From Gammaproteobacteria bacterium (GTDB lineage: Bacteria; Pseudomonadota; Gammaproteobacteria; Steroidobacterales; Steroidobacteraceae): a stretch of 38,154 nucleotides of DNA. The notes below the pieces were generated by a model that saw nothing but the letters and a program-made list of their open reading frames with translations, did not search any database and was not told the origin of the DNA. Made by a program: the position numbers and the translations under genes. Location: contig JAGWPY010000046.1 in NCBI GenBank assembly GCA_028870275.1, forward strand, positions 1 through 38,154. The letters are read 5' to 3'. Each line of letters opens with the position of its first letter. Positions within the stretch are counted from its first letter, which is position 1. This document shows positions 26,328-34,151 of this stretch, piece after piece.

Positions 26328-26360
26328 CGACTGTGCCCGCGCAAGCGGGCACAGTCGTTT
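26328..26360 (+). terminator. Rho-independent terminator after the micro-gene
   Basis: A perfect 13-base-pair stem (26328-26340 with 26345-26357) closed by a GCAA tetraloop and followed by TTTCT. It isolates the micro-gene from rpiA, which begins 17 bases later. Confidence 0.82.
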
Positions 26361-26376
26361 CTGGGGATCGGAATTG

Positions 26377-27036
26377 ATGCAGCCACGCGACAAGAAGAAA
26401 CTCGCCGCCTCGGCGGCCCTGCAATACCTCGAAGACGACATGCTCGTCGGCATCGGCACCGGATCGACCGTCGAGGAATTCCTGCTCGCCATCAAGGAAC
26501 GCGGCCTGAGGCTGCGGGGCGCGGTCTCGAGCTCGCGCGCCACGTCGGACCGGCTGCGCGCACTCGGCATCGAGGAATTCGCTCTGAACGACGTCGGCGA
26601 TCTGCCTCTCTACGTCGACGGCGCGGATGAAGCGACGCCGCAAGGCGCGCTGATCAAGGGGGGCGGCGCGGCGCTCACCCGTGAAAAGGTCGTCGCCGCC
26701 GCCTCCGCTCGCTTCGTCTGCATCATCGACGACAGCAAGCTGGTCGATGTGCTCGGACGCTTTCCGTTGCCCGTCGAGGTGATCCCGATGGCGCGCTCCT
26801 ACGTCGCGCGCCGGCTCGTCGGACTGGGCGGGCAACCGGTCTGGAGAGAAGGGGTCGTGACCGACAACGGCAACGTGATCCTGGACGTGCACAACCTGCG
26901 CATCGTCGATCCGCGGTCGCTGGAACAGGAAATCGACCGCATCGCGGGAGTGGTCACGGTCGGATTGTTTGCGCATCGCGGCGCGGACGAGATTCTCGTC
27001 GGCGGCGAACAGGGAGTGCGCCGGATCCTGCCCTGA
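26377..27036 (+). CDS. rpiA: ribose-5-phosphate isomerase A
   Basis: Interconverts ribose-5-phosphate and ribulose-5-phosphate in the pentose phosphate pathway. The 219-aa length matches the family. Motifs: GIGTGSTVE (phosphate binding), DGADE (catalytic Asp region) and [11 protein letters not shown]. The ATG at 26377 is preferred over a TTG one codon earlier; a GGGGA stretch lies upstream. It follows the micro-gene terminator closely and shows no separate -10, so it may depend on read-through or a promoter overlapping the hairpin. It converges with kup, 28 bases apart. Confidence 0.96.
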   Translation: MQPRDKKKLAASAALQYLEDDMLVGIGTGSTVEEFLLAIKERGLRLRGAVSSSRATSDRLRALGIEEFALNDVGDLPLYVDGADEATPQGALIKGGGAALTREKVVAAASARFVCIIDDSKLVDVLGRFPLPVEVIPMARSYVARRLVGLGGQPVWREGVVTDNGNVILDVHNLRIVDPRSLEQEIDRIAGVVTVGLFAHRGADEILVGGEQGVRRILP

Positions 27037-27064
27037 AGGCGGCGCCGGCGGGCGCGCTGCGCCG

Positions 27065-28939
27065 CTAGATCTCCACCCTCGTGCCGATCTCGACCACCCG
27101 TCCGGGCGGGAGCCCGTAGAAATCGGCCACCACCTGCGCATTGAGCGCCATCTGGATGAAGGCGCGCCGTCTCAACGGAGGCAGCTCGGAGCGTCGACCC
27201 GGGATCAATTCCTCGCGGCTGAGGAAGTAAGTCGTCCTTTCCGGGTCGAACGGGATGCCGTGACTCTCGGCGAGACGCAGGATTTCGACGATGTTCGGCT
27301 GGTCCATGAAGCCCATCTGCGCGACCAGCCGCACGATGCCCTCCCCGACCTCGGTCACCGTGAGCCGCTTGGTCGGCGAGATGCGCGGCTCCTCCCGGGT
27401 CACGATCGTGAGCAGGATCACCCGTTCGTGCATCACCCGGTTGAACTTGATGTTGTTGAGCAGCGCGCGTGGGATGCCCGAGGCCTTGGCGTCGAGGAAG
27501 ACCGAGGTGCCCGGCACCCGGACCGGCGGATCCCGCTTGAGGTCATCGAGGAAGTCACGCACCGGCTTCTGTTCGCGCAGCAGACGCGCATGCAGACTGG
27601 AGCGGCCGCGCTGCCAGGTCTGCATCAGCCAGTAGATCGTCAGGCCCGCACTGAGCGGCAGCCACCCACCTTCGCCGAGCTTGGTCAGGTTCGCGAGCAG
27701 GAAGGCGATGTCGACCACGAACAGCAGCGAGAGTCCCGCGCGCAGCGGCAGACTCTCGCGGCCGTACCGCGACTTGATCAGGCTGAGCGTGAGGGGAGTG
27801 ACGATGGTCATCGCACCGGACACGGCGAGTCCGTAAGCCCCGGCGAGCGCCGCCGAACTGCCGAAGCCCACGATCAGCGCGAGAGCGGCCGCCATCAGCA
27901 CCCAGTTCATCGACGGCACGTAGATCTGACCCGCATGTTCGGCCGATGAATGCTCGACCCGCAGTCGCGGCAGCAGCCCGAGGCTCACCGCGGTCTGGGT
28001 CACCGAAAACACCCCCGAGATGACCGCTTGCGACGCGATCACGGTCGCCGCGGTCGCGAGGCCGACGAGCGGAAGAAGAGCCCAGGACGGCGCCATCAGG
28101 TAGAACGGGTTGCTGATCGCGGCCGGGTTCTCGATGAGCAGCGCGCCCTGGCCGAAGTAGTTCATCACCAGCGCGGGCATCACGACGCTCACCCAGGCGA
28201 TGCGGATCGGATACTTGCCGAAATGCCCCATGTCGGCATAGAGCGCCTCGCCGCCGGTCACGGTGAGGAACACGCCGGCGAGCACGGCGAGCGCGCCGAT
28301 CTCGTGGCTGGCGAGCATGCGCAGACCGTGGATGGGATTGAGCGCGAACAGCACCCGTGGCTCGCGCAGGATCCAGTACACGCCCATCACGGCGAGCACA
28401 CCGAACCAGCCGAGCATCACCGGGCCGAACACGCTGCCCACCGAAGCGGTCCCATGCTTCTGGATCATGAACAGACCGACGAGCACCACCATCGTGATCG
28501 GCAGCACCGGGATCGACGAGGCCGGGGCGGCGATCTGCAGGCCTTCGACCGCGCTCAACACGGAAATCGCCGGAGTGATCGCCCCGTCGGCGAAGAACAG
28601 CGCCGCGCCGAGGATGCCGAGCATGCCGTAGAGTTTCTTGCGCGGACTGGCGCGATCGGTGTTCACGACCAGCGCGGTGAGAGCGAGCACGCCGCCCTCG
28701 CCCTTGTTGTCGGCATTGAGCACGACGGCCACGTACTTGAGCAGCACCACCAGGATCAGCGACCAGAAGATCAGCGACAGTACGCCAAGCACATTTTCGG
28801 CAGTGACCGCGAGATGCGCGCCGGTGAAGCATGAAGAGACGGCGTAGAGCGGGCTCGTGCCGATGTCACCGAACACGACCCCCAGGGCGCCCAGCGCGAG
28901 CAGCGCGAGGCGTGCACCCGAGTTGCGTTCGACGGACAT
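27065..28939 (-). CDS. kup: low-affinity potassium transporter Kup
   Basis: A 624-aa inner-membrane K+/H+ symporter. The N-terminal ~440 residues carry about 12 hydrophobic segments, beginning with GVVFGDIGTSPLYA, the family hallmark. NADNKGEGGVLAL and ALFFADGAITPAISV follow. The C-terminal ~180 residues are cytoplasmic. The ATG at 28939 has no strong Shine-Dalgarno. It lies downstream of tRNA-Gln on the same strand, with a strong hairpin between them. Confidence 0.97.
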   Translation of the reverse strand: MSVERNSGARLALLALGALGVVFGDIGTSPLYAVSSCFTGAHLAVTAENVLGVLSLIFWSLILVVLLKYVAVVLNADNKGEGGVLALTALVVNTDRASPRKKLYGMLGILGAALFFADGAITPAISVLSAVEGLQIAAPASSIPVLPITMVVLVGLFMIQKHGTASVGSVFGPVMLGWFGVLAVMGVYWILREPRVLFALNPIHGLRMLASHEIGALAVLAGVFLTVTGGEALYADMGHFGKYPIRIAWVSVVMPALVMNYFGQGALLIENPAAISNPFYLMAPSWALLPLVGLATAATVIASQAVISGVFSVTQTAVSLGLLPRLRVEHSSAEHAGQIYVPSMNWVLMAAALALIVGFGSSAALAGAYGLAVSGAMTIVTPLTLSLIKSRYGRESLPLRAGLSLLFVVDIAFLLANLTKLGEGGWLPLSAGLTIYWLMQTWQRGRSSLHARLLREQKPVRDFLDDLKRDPPVRVPGTSVFLDAKASGIPRALLNNIKFNRVMHERVILLTIVTREEPRISPTKRLTVTEVGEGIVRLVAQMGFMDQPNIVEILRLAESHGIPFDPERTTYFLSREELIPGRRSELPPLRRRAFIQMALNAQVVADFYGLPPGRVVEIGTRVEI

Positions 28940-28966
28940 GTGGTGTCGCGCTCCGGTCGGATCGTC

Positions 28967-28990
28967 GGGGGCCCACGAACGTGGGCCCCC
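28967..28990. terminator. perfect hairpin between tRNA-Gln and kup
   Basis: GGGGGCCCAC (28967-28976) pairs perfectly with GTGGGCCCCC (28981-28990) around a 4-base loop. On the minus strand it follows the tRNA 3' end by 7 bases but has no T-run after it. It may terminate the rplM-rpsI-tRNA transcript or stop 3' decay during tRNA maturation. Confidence 0.45.
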
Positions 28991-28997
28991 TTGGGTT

Positions 28998-29071
28998 TGG
29001 CTGGGGGACTAGGATTCGAACCTAGGTAAACGGAGTCAGAGTCCGTTGTCCTACCGCTAGACGATCCCCCA
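28998..29071 (-). tRNA. tRNA-Gln (anticodon CTG)
   Basis: A 74-base cloverleaf on the minus strand. The acceptor stem TGGGGGA pairs with TCCCCCA. The D-arm contains AGCGGTAGGAC. The anticodon stem ACGGA/TCCGT encloses loop CTCTGAC with anticodon CTG, reading CAG. The T-arm has GGTTCGAATCC. The CCA end is encoded. It lies 32 bases after rpsI, probably in the same transcript. Confidence 0.96.
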
Positions 29072-29103
29072 AGAAGAATCGCATCGCGAGGCCATCGGCG
29101 AGA

Positions 29104-29508
29104 TCAGCGCTTCGAGAACTGCGTTCCGCGACGCGCCTTGCGGCGGCCGACCTTCTTGCGCTCGACCTCGCGGGCATCGCGGGTCACGAATCCGGCCTTG
29201 CGCAGACTCGAGCGCATGGTCTCGTCGTATGCCATCAGCGCGCGCGTGATCCCGTGGCGGATGGCGCCCGCCTGCCCGGTGATGCCGCCGCCCTGAACGT
29301 GGACGTCGATGTCGAACTTGCCGTCCATCTCGATCGCCTGGAACGGCTGGCGGACGATCATGCGGCCCGTCTCGCGGCCGAAGAACTCGTCGAGGCTGCG
29401 GCCGTTGATCGTGACCTGGCCGGTACCCGGCGTCAGATAGACGCGTGCGCTCGAGGTCTTGCGGCGACCGGTGCCGTAGTAGGTGTTGGAAGCGATGTTC
29501 TGTGCCAT
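29104..29508 (-). CDS. rpsI: 30S ribosomal protein S9
   Basis: A 134-aa small-subunit protein (E. coli 130). Motifs: [18 protein letters not shown]-like [30 protein letters not shown], and the basic C-terminal tail ending [11 protein letters not shown] that reaches the P-site tRNA. The ATG at 29508 is chosen over the longer overlapping frame that runs into rplM. It lies 26 bases after rplM, the standard rplM-rpsI operon, and is followed by tRNA-Gln. Confidence 0.97.
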   Translation of the reverse strand: MAQNIASNTYYGTGRRKTSSARVYLTPGTGQVTINGRSLDEFFGRETGRMIVRQPFQAIEMDGKFDIDVHVQGGGITGQAGAIRHGITRALMAYDETMRSSLRKAGFVTRDAREVERKKVGRRKARRGTQFSKR

Positions 29509-29534
29509 GCGTGAAGCGTTCCTGCGCTCGTCGT

Positions 29535-29966
29535 TCAGTTCAGTTCCAGCGGCTTCGGCTGCTGGGCCCGGTGCGGATGTTCCTGACCACCGAAGACGTG
29601 CAACTTGCGGTACATGCGTCGGCCGAGAGGACCCTTCGGCAGCATGCCTTTGATCGCGAACTCGATCGCGCGCTCCGGATGCTCCTGAAGCAGCTTCTCG
29701 AGCGAGATGCTCTTGAGGTTGCCCACATAGCCCGTGTGCCGGTGATAGAACTTGTCCTTGAGCTTCGACCCGGTCACGCGCACTGCAGCGGCGTTGATCA
29801 CGACGATGTGATCGCCGAGGTCCTGATGCGGCGCATAATTGGGCTTGTGCTTGCCCTTGAGGCGATGGGCCACCTGAGAAGCGAGACGCCCGAGCGTCTG
29901 ACCGGTGGCATCGACGACGAACCAGTCGCCGCGGGTTTCTTCGGGTTTTGAAAATACCGTGTACAT
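29535..29966 (-). CDS. rplM: 50S ribosomal protein L13
   Basis: A 143-aa large-subunit protein (E. coli 142). Motifs: [45 protein letters not shown] and [16 protein letters not shown]. The leader of about 95 bases contains a 7-base-pair hairpin that could serve L13 autoregulation, a mechanism known in E. coli. The promoter probably lies in the AT-rich island shared with coq7. Confidence 0.97.
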   Translation of the reverse strand: MYTVFSKPEETRGDWFVVDATGQTLGRLASQVAHRLKGKHKPNYAPHQDLGDHIVVINAAAVRVTGSKLKDKFYHRHTGYVGNLKSISLEKLLQEHPERAIEFAIKGMLPKGPLGRRMYRKLHVFGGQEHPHRAQQPKPLELN

Positions 29967-30008
29967 GGAACGTCTCTACAAGAAAGCGGATTGAGATCGC
30001 CGAAAGGC

Positions 30009-30032
30009 GCGAGAGTGTACAGAAGCTCTCGC
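30009..30032 (-). promoter_or_regulatory. leader hairpin upstream of rplM, candidate L13 operator
   Basis: GCGAGAG pairs with CTCTCGC around a 10-base loop (arms 30009-30015 and 30026-30032), inside the predicted rplM leader. Autogenous control of rplM-rpsI by L13 is known in E. coli; use of this hairpin for it is inference. Confidence 0.35.
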
Positions 30033-30069
30033 CCGCTCGCCAGTCCCACTCGCATCGGCCCGTTGATTC

Positions 30070-30081
30070 ATTATATATACT
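30070..30081. promoter_or_regulatory. bidirectional -10 island between rplM and coq7
   Basis: On the minus strand 30070-30075 reads TATAAT (toward rplM). On the plus strand 30076-30081 reads TATACT (toward coq7), 8 bases before its ATG. The two adjacent hexamers form one AT-rich patch in GC-rich surroundings. The -35 elements are weak on both sides. Confidence 0.5.
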
Positions 30082-30089
30082 CGAGGACC

Positions 30090-30731
30090 ATGGAACCGCG
30101 AACACACTCCCTCCTGGACCGATTGCTAGGAGAAATAGACAAGGCAATCAGGACCTTAGCCGCCCCCCAAGGTACCGGACGCCGGATCCCCGCGACCACC
30201 GAAGCCGATCCTGGGATCGACCAGAGCGAACGGCTCGAATCGCAGCGCCTGATGCGGGTCAATCACGCCGGCGAAGTTGCGGCTCAGGCGCTCTATCAGG
30301 GTCAGGCTCTGACGGCACGCGACCCTCAGGTGGCTGCCGCAATGCACAAAGCGGCGGTCGAGGAGGGCGATCATCTGGCGTGGTGCCGCGAGCGGATCGG
30401 CGAACTCGGCGGTCGCACCAGCGCTCTCGATCCGCTCTGGTATGCGGGCTCGTTCGCGATCGGAGCGGCCGCCGGGGCGCTGGGCGACCGGATCAGCCTC
30501 GGCTTCATCGCCGAGACCGAGCGACAGGTCGAAGCGCATCTACGCGACCATCTCGATCGGCTGCCGGCGACGGATCAGCGCAGCCGCGCGATCCTCGAAC
30601 AAATGCGGCACGACGAGATCACGCACGGCCGCATGGCCGAGGCGATGGGCGGTGCCGCCCTGCCCCTGCCCGTACGGGTCGGAATGCGGCTCGTCTCCCG
30701 CTTGATGACCAACGGCTCGTATTGGCTGTGA
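30090..30731 (+). CDS. coq7: 3-demethoxyubiquinol 3-hydroxylase, Coq7 type
   Basis: Di-iron hydroxylase for the C6 step of ubiquinone synthesis, replacing the flavoprotein UbiF of enterics. The 213-aa protein has the two repeats of a ferritin-like iron site: [17 protein letters not shown] with EEGDH, then [11 protein letters not shown] with MRHDEITHG. The ATG at 30090 is preceded by GAGGA only 2 bases away and by a TATACT ending 8 bases upstream, so the leader is very short. The longer open frame upstream crosses the promoter and is rejected. It is membrane-associated by family. Confidence 0.96.
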   Translation: MEPRTHSLLDRLLGEIDKAIRTLAAPQGTGRRIPATTEADPGIDQSERLESQRLMRVNHAGEVAAQALYQGQALTARDPQVAAAMHKAAVEEGDHLAWCRERIGELGGRTSALDPLWYAGSFAIGAAAGALGDRISLGFIAETERQVEAHLRDHLDRLPATDQRSRAILEQMRHDEITHGRMAEAMGGAALPLPVRVGMRLVSRLMTNGSYWL

Positions 30732-30764
30732 CTTGAGAAGAATGCTTGCGATACCGGGACTTAT

Positions 30765-30796
30765 GTAATAAAACGTCCGCGGGCATCGGTATTACA
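30765..30796. promoter_or_regulatory. inverted repeat upstream of the CRP-family gene
   Basis: TGTAATA (30765-30771) and TATTACA (30790-30796) form an exact 7-base inverted repeat, 18 bases apart, in the 95-base gap before the regulator gene. The first arm includes TGTAAT, a 5 of 6 match to a -10, so the repeat may overlap the promoter. It does not match a CRP site (TGTGA-N6-TCACA). Confidence 0.35.
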
Positions 30797-30826
30797 CGGT
30801 CCTTGCGATCCATCGAGGGAGAGAAC

Positions 30827-31591
30827 ATGGAAGAAGGCGCGAAAGCCTTGAGCGACATCCCGGCCATCAATCGCTTCCTGAGCTATTGCCGGATCCGCAC
30901 CGTCCCCTCCAAGACCGTCATCATCCACGCCGGCGATCTGCCCGACATCCTCTACTACATCATCAGCGGCTCGGTCGAAGTGATGATCGAGGACGAGGAC
31001 GGCAATGAAATGGTCCTCGCCTACCTGAACAAGGGCCAGTTCTTCGGTGAAATGGGCCTGTTCTACGAGCAACCGACCCGCAGCGCCTGGGTGCGCACTC
31101 GCCAGCAGTCGGAACTGGCCGAGATGACCTATCCGCGATTCCGGCAGATCGCAGCGGAAAGCCCCGGGTTGATCTTCGAACTCGCCACGCAGCTCGCCAC
31201 CCGTCTCGACCGCACCAACCGCAAGCTCGGCGACCTCGCGTTCGTCGACGTGACCGGCCGGGTCGCGCACGCGATCATGGATCTGTGCGGCGAGCCCGAT
31301 GCGATGACCCATCCGGAGGGCATGCAGATCAAGGTGAGCCGCCAGGAACTCTCGCGCCTGGTGGGCTGTTCGCGCGAGATGGCCGGTCGGGTACTCAAGG
31401 TTCTCGAGGAACAGGGCCTGTTGCGCGCGACCGGCAAGACCATCGTCGTCTTCAACGCGCGACCCAAGGTCAAGACCCGTCCGCTGGTCGTTCCGGTCAA
31501 GGGCGCCGCTCCCGCAGCCAAGGCCGCTCGCGCTCAGGCTCGCGACGAGGAAGACGACGAGGACGACGATTTCGACGACGACGACGAGTAG
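30827..31591 (+). CDS. CRP/Vfr/Clp-family transcription regulator with acidic C-terminal tail
   Basis: A 254-aa global regulator. Residues 1-211 are collinear with E. coli CRP. The cyclic-nucleotide pocket has G74-E75 (FFGEMGLF) and R85-S86. T130 is kept, but the next residue is N131 where E. coli has the inter-subunit adenine contact S128. The helix-turn-helix is at about 171-194 with the recognition helix CSREMAGRVLK, so CRP-type DNA sites are likely. An unusual extension follows: a basic Ala/Lys/Pro linker (213-239) and a tail (240-254) with 14 Asp/Glu in 15 residues. The ATG at 30827 has a GAGGGAGAG Shine-Dalgarno. Ligand (cAMP, c-di-GMP or none) is uncertain. Confidence 0.93.
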   Translation: MEEGAKALSDIPAINRFLSYCRIRTVPSKTVIIHAGDLPDILYYIISGSVEVMIEDEDGNEMVLAYLNKGQFFGEMGLFYEQPTRSAWVRTRQQSELAEMTYPRFRQIAAESPGLIFELATQLATRLDRTNRKLGDLAFVDVTGRVAHAIMDLCGEPDAMTHPEGMQIKVSRQELSRLVGCSREMAGRVLKVLEEQGLLRATGKTIVVFNARPKVKTRPLVVPVKGAAPAAKAARAQARDEEDDEDDDFDDDDE

Positions 31592-31598
31592 CGATCGG

Positions 31599-31626
31599 GA
31601 CCCGGGACCCGCGCGGGGCCTGGGTC
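31599..31626. terminator. candidate bidirectional terminator between the CRP gene and rpe
   Basis: A 12-base stem with one mismatch (31599-31610 with 31615-31626) around a GCGC loop, lying between the convergent stop codons. It is GC-rich and lacks T-runs, so efficiency is uncertain. Confidence 0.42.
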
Positions 31627-32305
31627 AGCCGGCGGAACGCCGGCCAACGTCGATCTGCGCCCTCATCGCGGCGATGGTCGCCGCATAATCGCCACTGCCG
31701 AAGATGGCCGATCCCGCCACGAATGCGTCGGCGCCGGCGCGGGCGATCTGCGCCGCATTGTCGACCTTGACCCCGCCGTCGATCTCCAGACGGACCGGTC
31801 GGCCGCTCGCCTCGATGCGCGCACGTGCGGCGGCCAGTTTGGCGAGCGCCTGGGGAATGAATTTCTGCCCGCCGAATCCCGGATTCACCGACATGATCAG
31901 CACCAGATCGAGATCATCGATCAGATGGTCGAGCCAGTCGAGCGGCGTCGCCGGATTGAACACGAGGCCGGGCCGGCAGCCTAGGCTGCGGATCAGCTGC
32001 ACCGTACGGTGCGGGTGCTGCGACGCCTCGGGATGGAAACTGATGTAGGTGGCGCCCACCTTGGCGAAGTCGACGACGATCGGATCGACGGGCGAGACCA
32101 TCAGGTGCACGTCGATCGGCGCGGTCACCCCGGCCTTGCGCAGCGCCTCGCAGACCAGGGGGCCGATCGTCAGGTTGGGCACGTAGTGATTGTCCATCAC
32201 GTCGAAATGGACCCAATCGGCGCCGCCGCGCAGCACCGCATCGACCTCCTCGCCGAGTCGGGCGAAATCGGCGGAGAGGATCGAAGGTGCGATCACGGCG
32301 TCCAT
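31625..32305 (-). CDS. rpe: ribulose-phosphate 3-epimerase
   Basis: Interconverts ribulose-5-phosphate and xylulose-5-phosphate. The 226-aa TIM-barrel protein starts with [34 protein letters not shown] (metal-binding His and catalytic Asp), [16 protein letters not shown] and EIDGGV follow. It lies 13 bases after djlA on the same strand. With rpiA elsewhere in the window, it supplies the non-oxidative pentose phosphate branch. Confidence 0.97.
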   Translation of the reverse strand: MDAVIAPSILSADFARLGEEVDAVLRGGADWVHFDVMDNHYVPNLTIGPLVCEALRKAGVTAPIDVHLMVSPVDPIVVDFAKVGATYISFHPEASQHPHRTVQLIRSLGCRPGLVFNPATPLDWLDHLIDDLDLVLIMSVNPGFGGQKFIPQALAKLAAARARIEASGRPVRLEIDGGVKVDNAAQIARAGADAFVAGSAIFGSGDYAATIAAMRAQIDVGRRSAG

Positions 32306-32318
32306 CGTAAGGGCGAGT

Positions 32319-33104
32319 CTAGCGCATGCCGCGGGCCGCGCGAATCTGCTCGTAGGCCTCCTGGATGCGCTGCGTCTTCTCCTTGGCCATGCGCATCATC
32401 GATTCCGGCAGACCCTGCGCGAACAGCTTGTCGGGATGGTGACGACTCATCTGCCGGCGGTAGGCCTTGGTGACCTCGCGGTCGCTCGAGCCGGGATCGA
32501 CCTCCAGTTCCGCATAGCAGTGCGCGAGCGGCTCTGCCGAGCGCCCCCCCGGCGTCGTCCGGGCCCGCGCTCGCGCAGCGCGCAGCGCCGCCTCGATGCG
32601 CACGAATTCCAGCCCGCCGATGCCGAGCCGATCGGCGACGCGCGTGAGGATCGCGCGCGCCGGCGGCGACAGGTCGTTGCCGTCGAGCGCCGCCCGCAGC
32701 TGCAGCTCGACGAACGTGGTCAGCAGGTCGTGCCTCGGCGCGCACGCCTCGTAGAGACGCAGCGCGGCCGCCTCGGCGTCGTATTGCCGCGCCTTGCCCG
32801 CGCGGAAATGGTCGATCGCCGCAGCCACTTCTTCCGGGCCCAGCGCGAGTTCGCGCATCAGACGCCGTGCCGCGTCGATTTCGGCCTCGGACACCCGGCC
32901 ATCCGCCTTGGCGACGTGGCCCATCATCTCGAAGGTGGTGCGGAAGAACAGCGCCGCGACCGGCGGGGTCGTCGGTGCGCCCGGCCGGACGCCCGCGTCG
33001 CGATCGAACAGCTCGCCGATGAACGCGCCGATCAGCGCGCCCCAGAGGCTGCGGGTGAGCAGCAGTCCGACCAGCGCCCCGAGAAACTTTCCCTTCCATG
33101 CCAT
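32319..33104 (-). CDS. djlA: membrane-anchored J-domain co-chaperone DjlA
   Basis: A 261-aa inner-membrane co-chaperone for DnaK. The N-terminal transmembrane segment (about residues 7-30, Gly-rich) begins [17 protein letters not shown] TerB-like helical domain follows (about 45-180, with [19 protein letters not shown]). The C-terminal J domain (about 195-261) has the HPD tripeptide in SRHHPDKL. The ATG at 33104 is chosen by comparison with E. coli DjlA. The longer frame runs into the purC promoter region. Divergent from purC. Confidence 0.95.
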   Translation of the reverse strand: MAWKGKFLGALVGLLLTRSLWGALIGAFIGELFDRDAGVRPGAPTTPPVAALFFRTTFEMMGHVAKADGRVSEAEIDAARRLMRELALGPEEVAAAIDHFRAGKARQYDAEAAALRLYEACAPRHDLLTTFVELQLRAALDGNDLSPPARAILTRVADRLGIGGLEFVRIEAALRAARARARTTPGGRSAEPLAHCYAELEVDPGSSDREVTKAYRRQMSRHHPDKLFAQGLPESMMRMAKEKTQRIQEAYEQIRAARGMR

Positions 33105-33110
33105 TCGCGT

Positions 33111-33139
33111 TTGACCAGACCGTTCGGCGCCGCCAGAAT
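33111..33139 (+). promoter_or_regulatory. sigma-70 promoter of purC
   Basis: TTGACC (33111-33116, 5 of 6) and CAGAAT (33134-33139, 4 of 6) with an exact 17-base spacer. The predicted start near 33146 leaves a leader of about 14 bases before the ATG at 33160. No PurR-like operator was recognised. Confidence 0.6.
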
Positions 33140-33159
33140 GTTCCCGCCCTCGATCCCCC

Positions 33160-34086
33160 ATGGTACCAGCAGCCGGAACACTCCCAGTGGAACCTCTCCC
33201 GCACCTGCCGCCGTTGTTCGAGTCGAATCTGCGCAGCCTGCCGAAGATCCATCAGGGCAAGGTGCGCGACATCTATGCCATCGACGACCAGCACATGCTG
33301 ATCGTGACGACCGACCGGCTGTCGGCCTTCGACGTGATCCTGCCCGATCCGATTCCGGACAAGGGCGCGGTGCTGAACCGCATCTCCTCGTTCTGGTTCG
33401 CCCGTACCGCCTCGATCGTGCCAAACCATCTGGCCGCTCTGCGGCTCGAGGAAGTGATCGCCGATCCCGAGGAACGGCGGCTGCTCGCGGGGCGCTCGAT
33501 GATCGTCAGGCGCCTGCGCGCGCTGCCGGTCGAGGCGGTGGTGCGCGGTTATCTGATCGGTTCGGGATATCGCGACTATCAGGCGCACGGCGCGGTCTGC
33601 GGAATCGCCCTGCCGCCGGGACTCGCGCTCGCCGACCGGCTGCCCGAGCCGATCTTCACGCCGGCTTCGAAGGCGCCCGCGGGCCAGCACGACGAGAACG
33701 TCGATTTCGAGACGATCGCCGCCGCCGTCGGCCGCGAGACCGCCGCAGAGATCCGCAGGACCGCGCTCGCGATCTACGCGTTCGCCGCCGAGCACGCCAG
33801 AGCCCGCCGCATCATCATCGCCGACACCAAGTTCGAGTTTGGGCTCGACTCCGCTGGCCGCCTGACGCTGATCGACGAGGTGCTCACCCCGGACTCCTCG
33901 CGGTTCTGGCCGATGGACTCCTACCGCCCCGGCATCAGCCCGCCGAGCTTCGACAAGCAGTACGTGCGCGACTACCTCGAATCGCTCCATTGGGACAAGA
34001 AGCCGCCCGCGCCTCGCCTGCCCGCCGAGGTGATCGAGCGGACCAGCGCCAACTATCGTCGCGCGCTCGAGCTTCTCACCGCTTGA
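33160..34086 (+). CDS. purC: phosphoribosylaminoimidazole-succinocarboxamide synthase
   Basis: Makes SAICAR from CAIR, aspartate and ATP in purine synthesis. At 308 aa it belongs to the long (yeast ADE1-like) class rather than the ~237-aa enteric form. Motifs: [45 protein letters not shown] and [13 protein letters not shown]. The ATG at 33160 fits the promoter; a GTG at 33187 is an alternative, and neither has a Shine-Dalgarno. It is followed by the YihY gene after 65 bases. purE and purK lie about 3.4 kb further on. Confidence 0.96.
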   Translation: MVPAAGTLPVEPLPHLPPLFESNLRSLPKIHQGKVRDIYAIDDQHMLIVTTDRLSAFDVILPDPIPDKGAVLNRISSFWFARTASIVPNHLAALRLEEVIADPEERRLLAGRSMIVRRLRALPVEAVVRGYLIGSGYRDYQAHGAVCGIALPPGLALADRLPEPIFTPASKAPAGQHDENVDFETIAAAVGRETAAEIRRTALAIYAFAAEHARARRIIIADTKFEFGLDSAGRLTLIDEVLTPDSSRFWPMDSYRPGISPPSFDKQYVRDYLESLHWDKKPPAPRLPAEVIERTSANYRRALELLTA

Positions 34087-34151
34087 GCATCGCGCACCGG
34101 GGAAGGCCGCCCGGCTCGCCAGGATCGACCCGGCCGCGTGAGGCTCCCAGC

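Noticed and set aside
27037-27064. Terminator hairpin between rpiA and kup
   Set aside because: CGGCGC and GCGCCG can pair, but the loop is 13 bases, the stem only 6, and there is no T-run.
26113-27141. A 342-codon minus-strand frame covering the micro-gene and rpiA
   Set aside because: It reads the micro-gene backwards as a Phe/Ala run and rpiA antisense; no start signal or family.
30728-30745. CRP-binding site near the end of coq7 (TGTGA)
   Set aside because: Only one half-site is present and it is the coq7 stop context; no TCACA partner at the right distance.
32190-34151. A 1087-codon plus-strand frame running through rpe, djlA and purC into the YihY gene
   Set aside because: Only its last 433 codons (from 34152) encode a recognisable protein; the rest is antisense or out of frame to djlA, rpe and purC.
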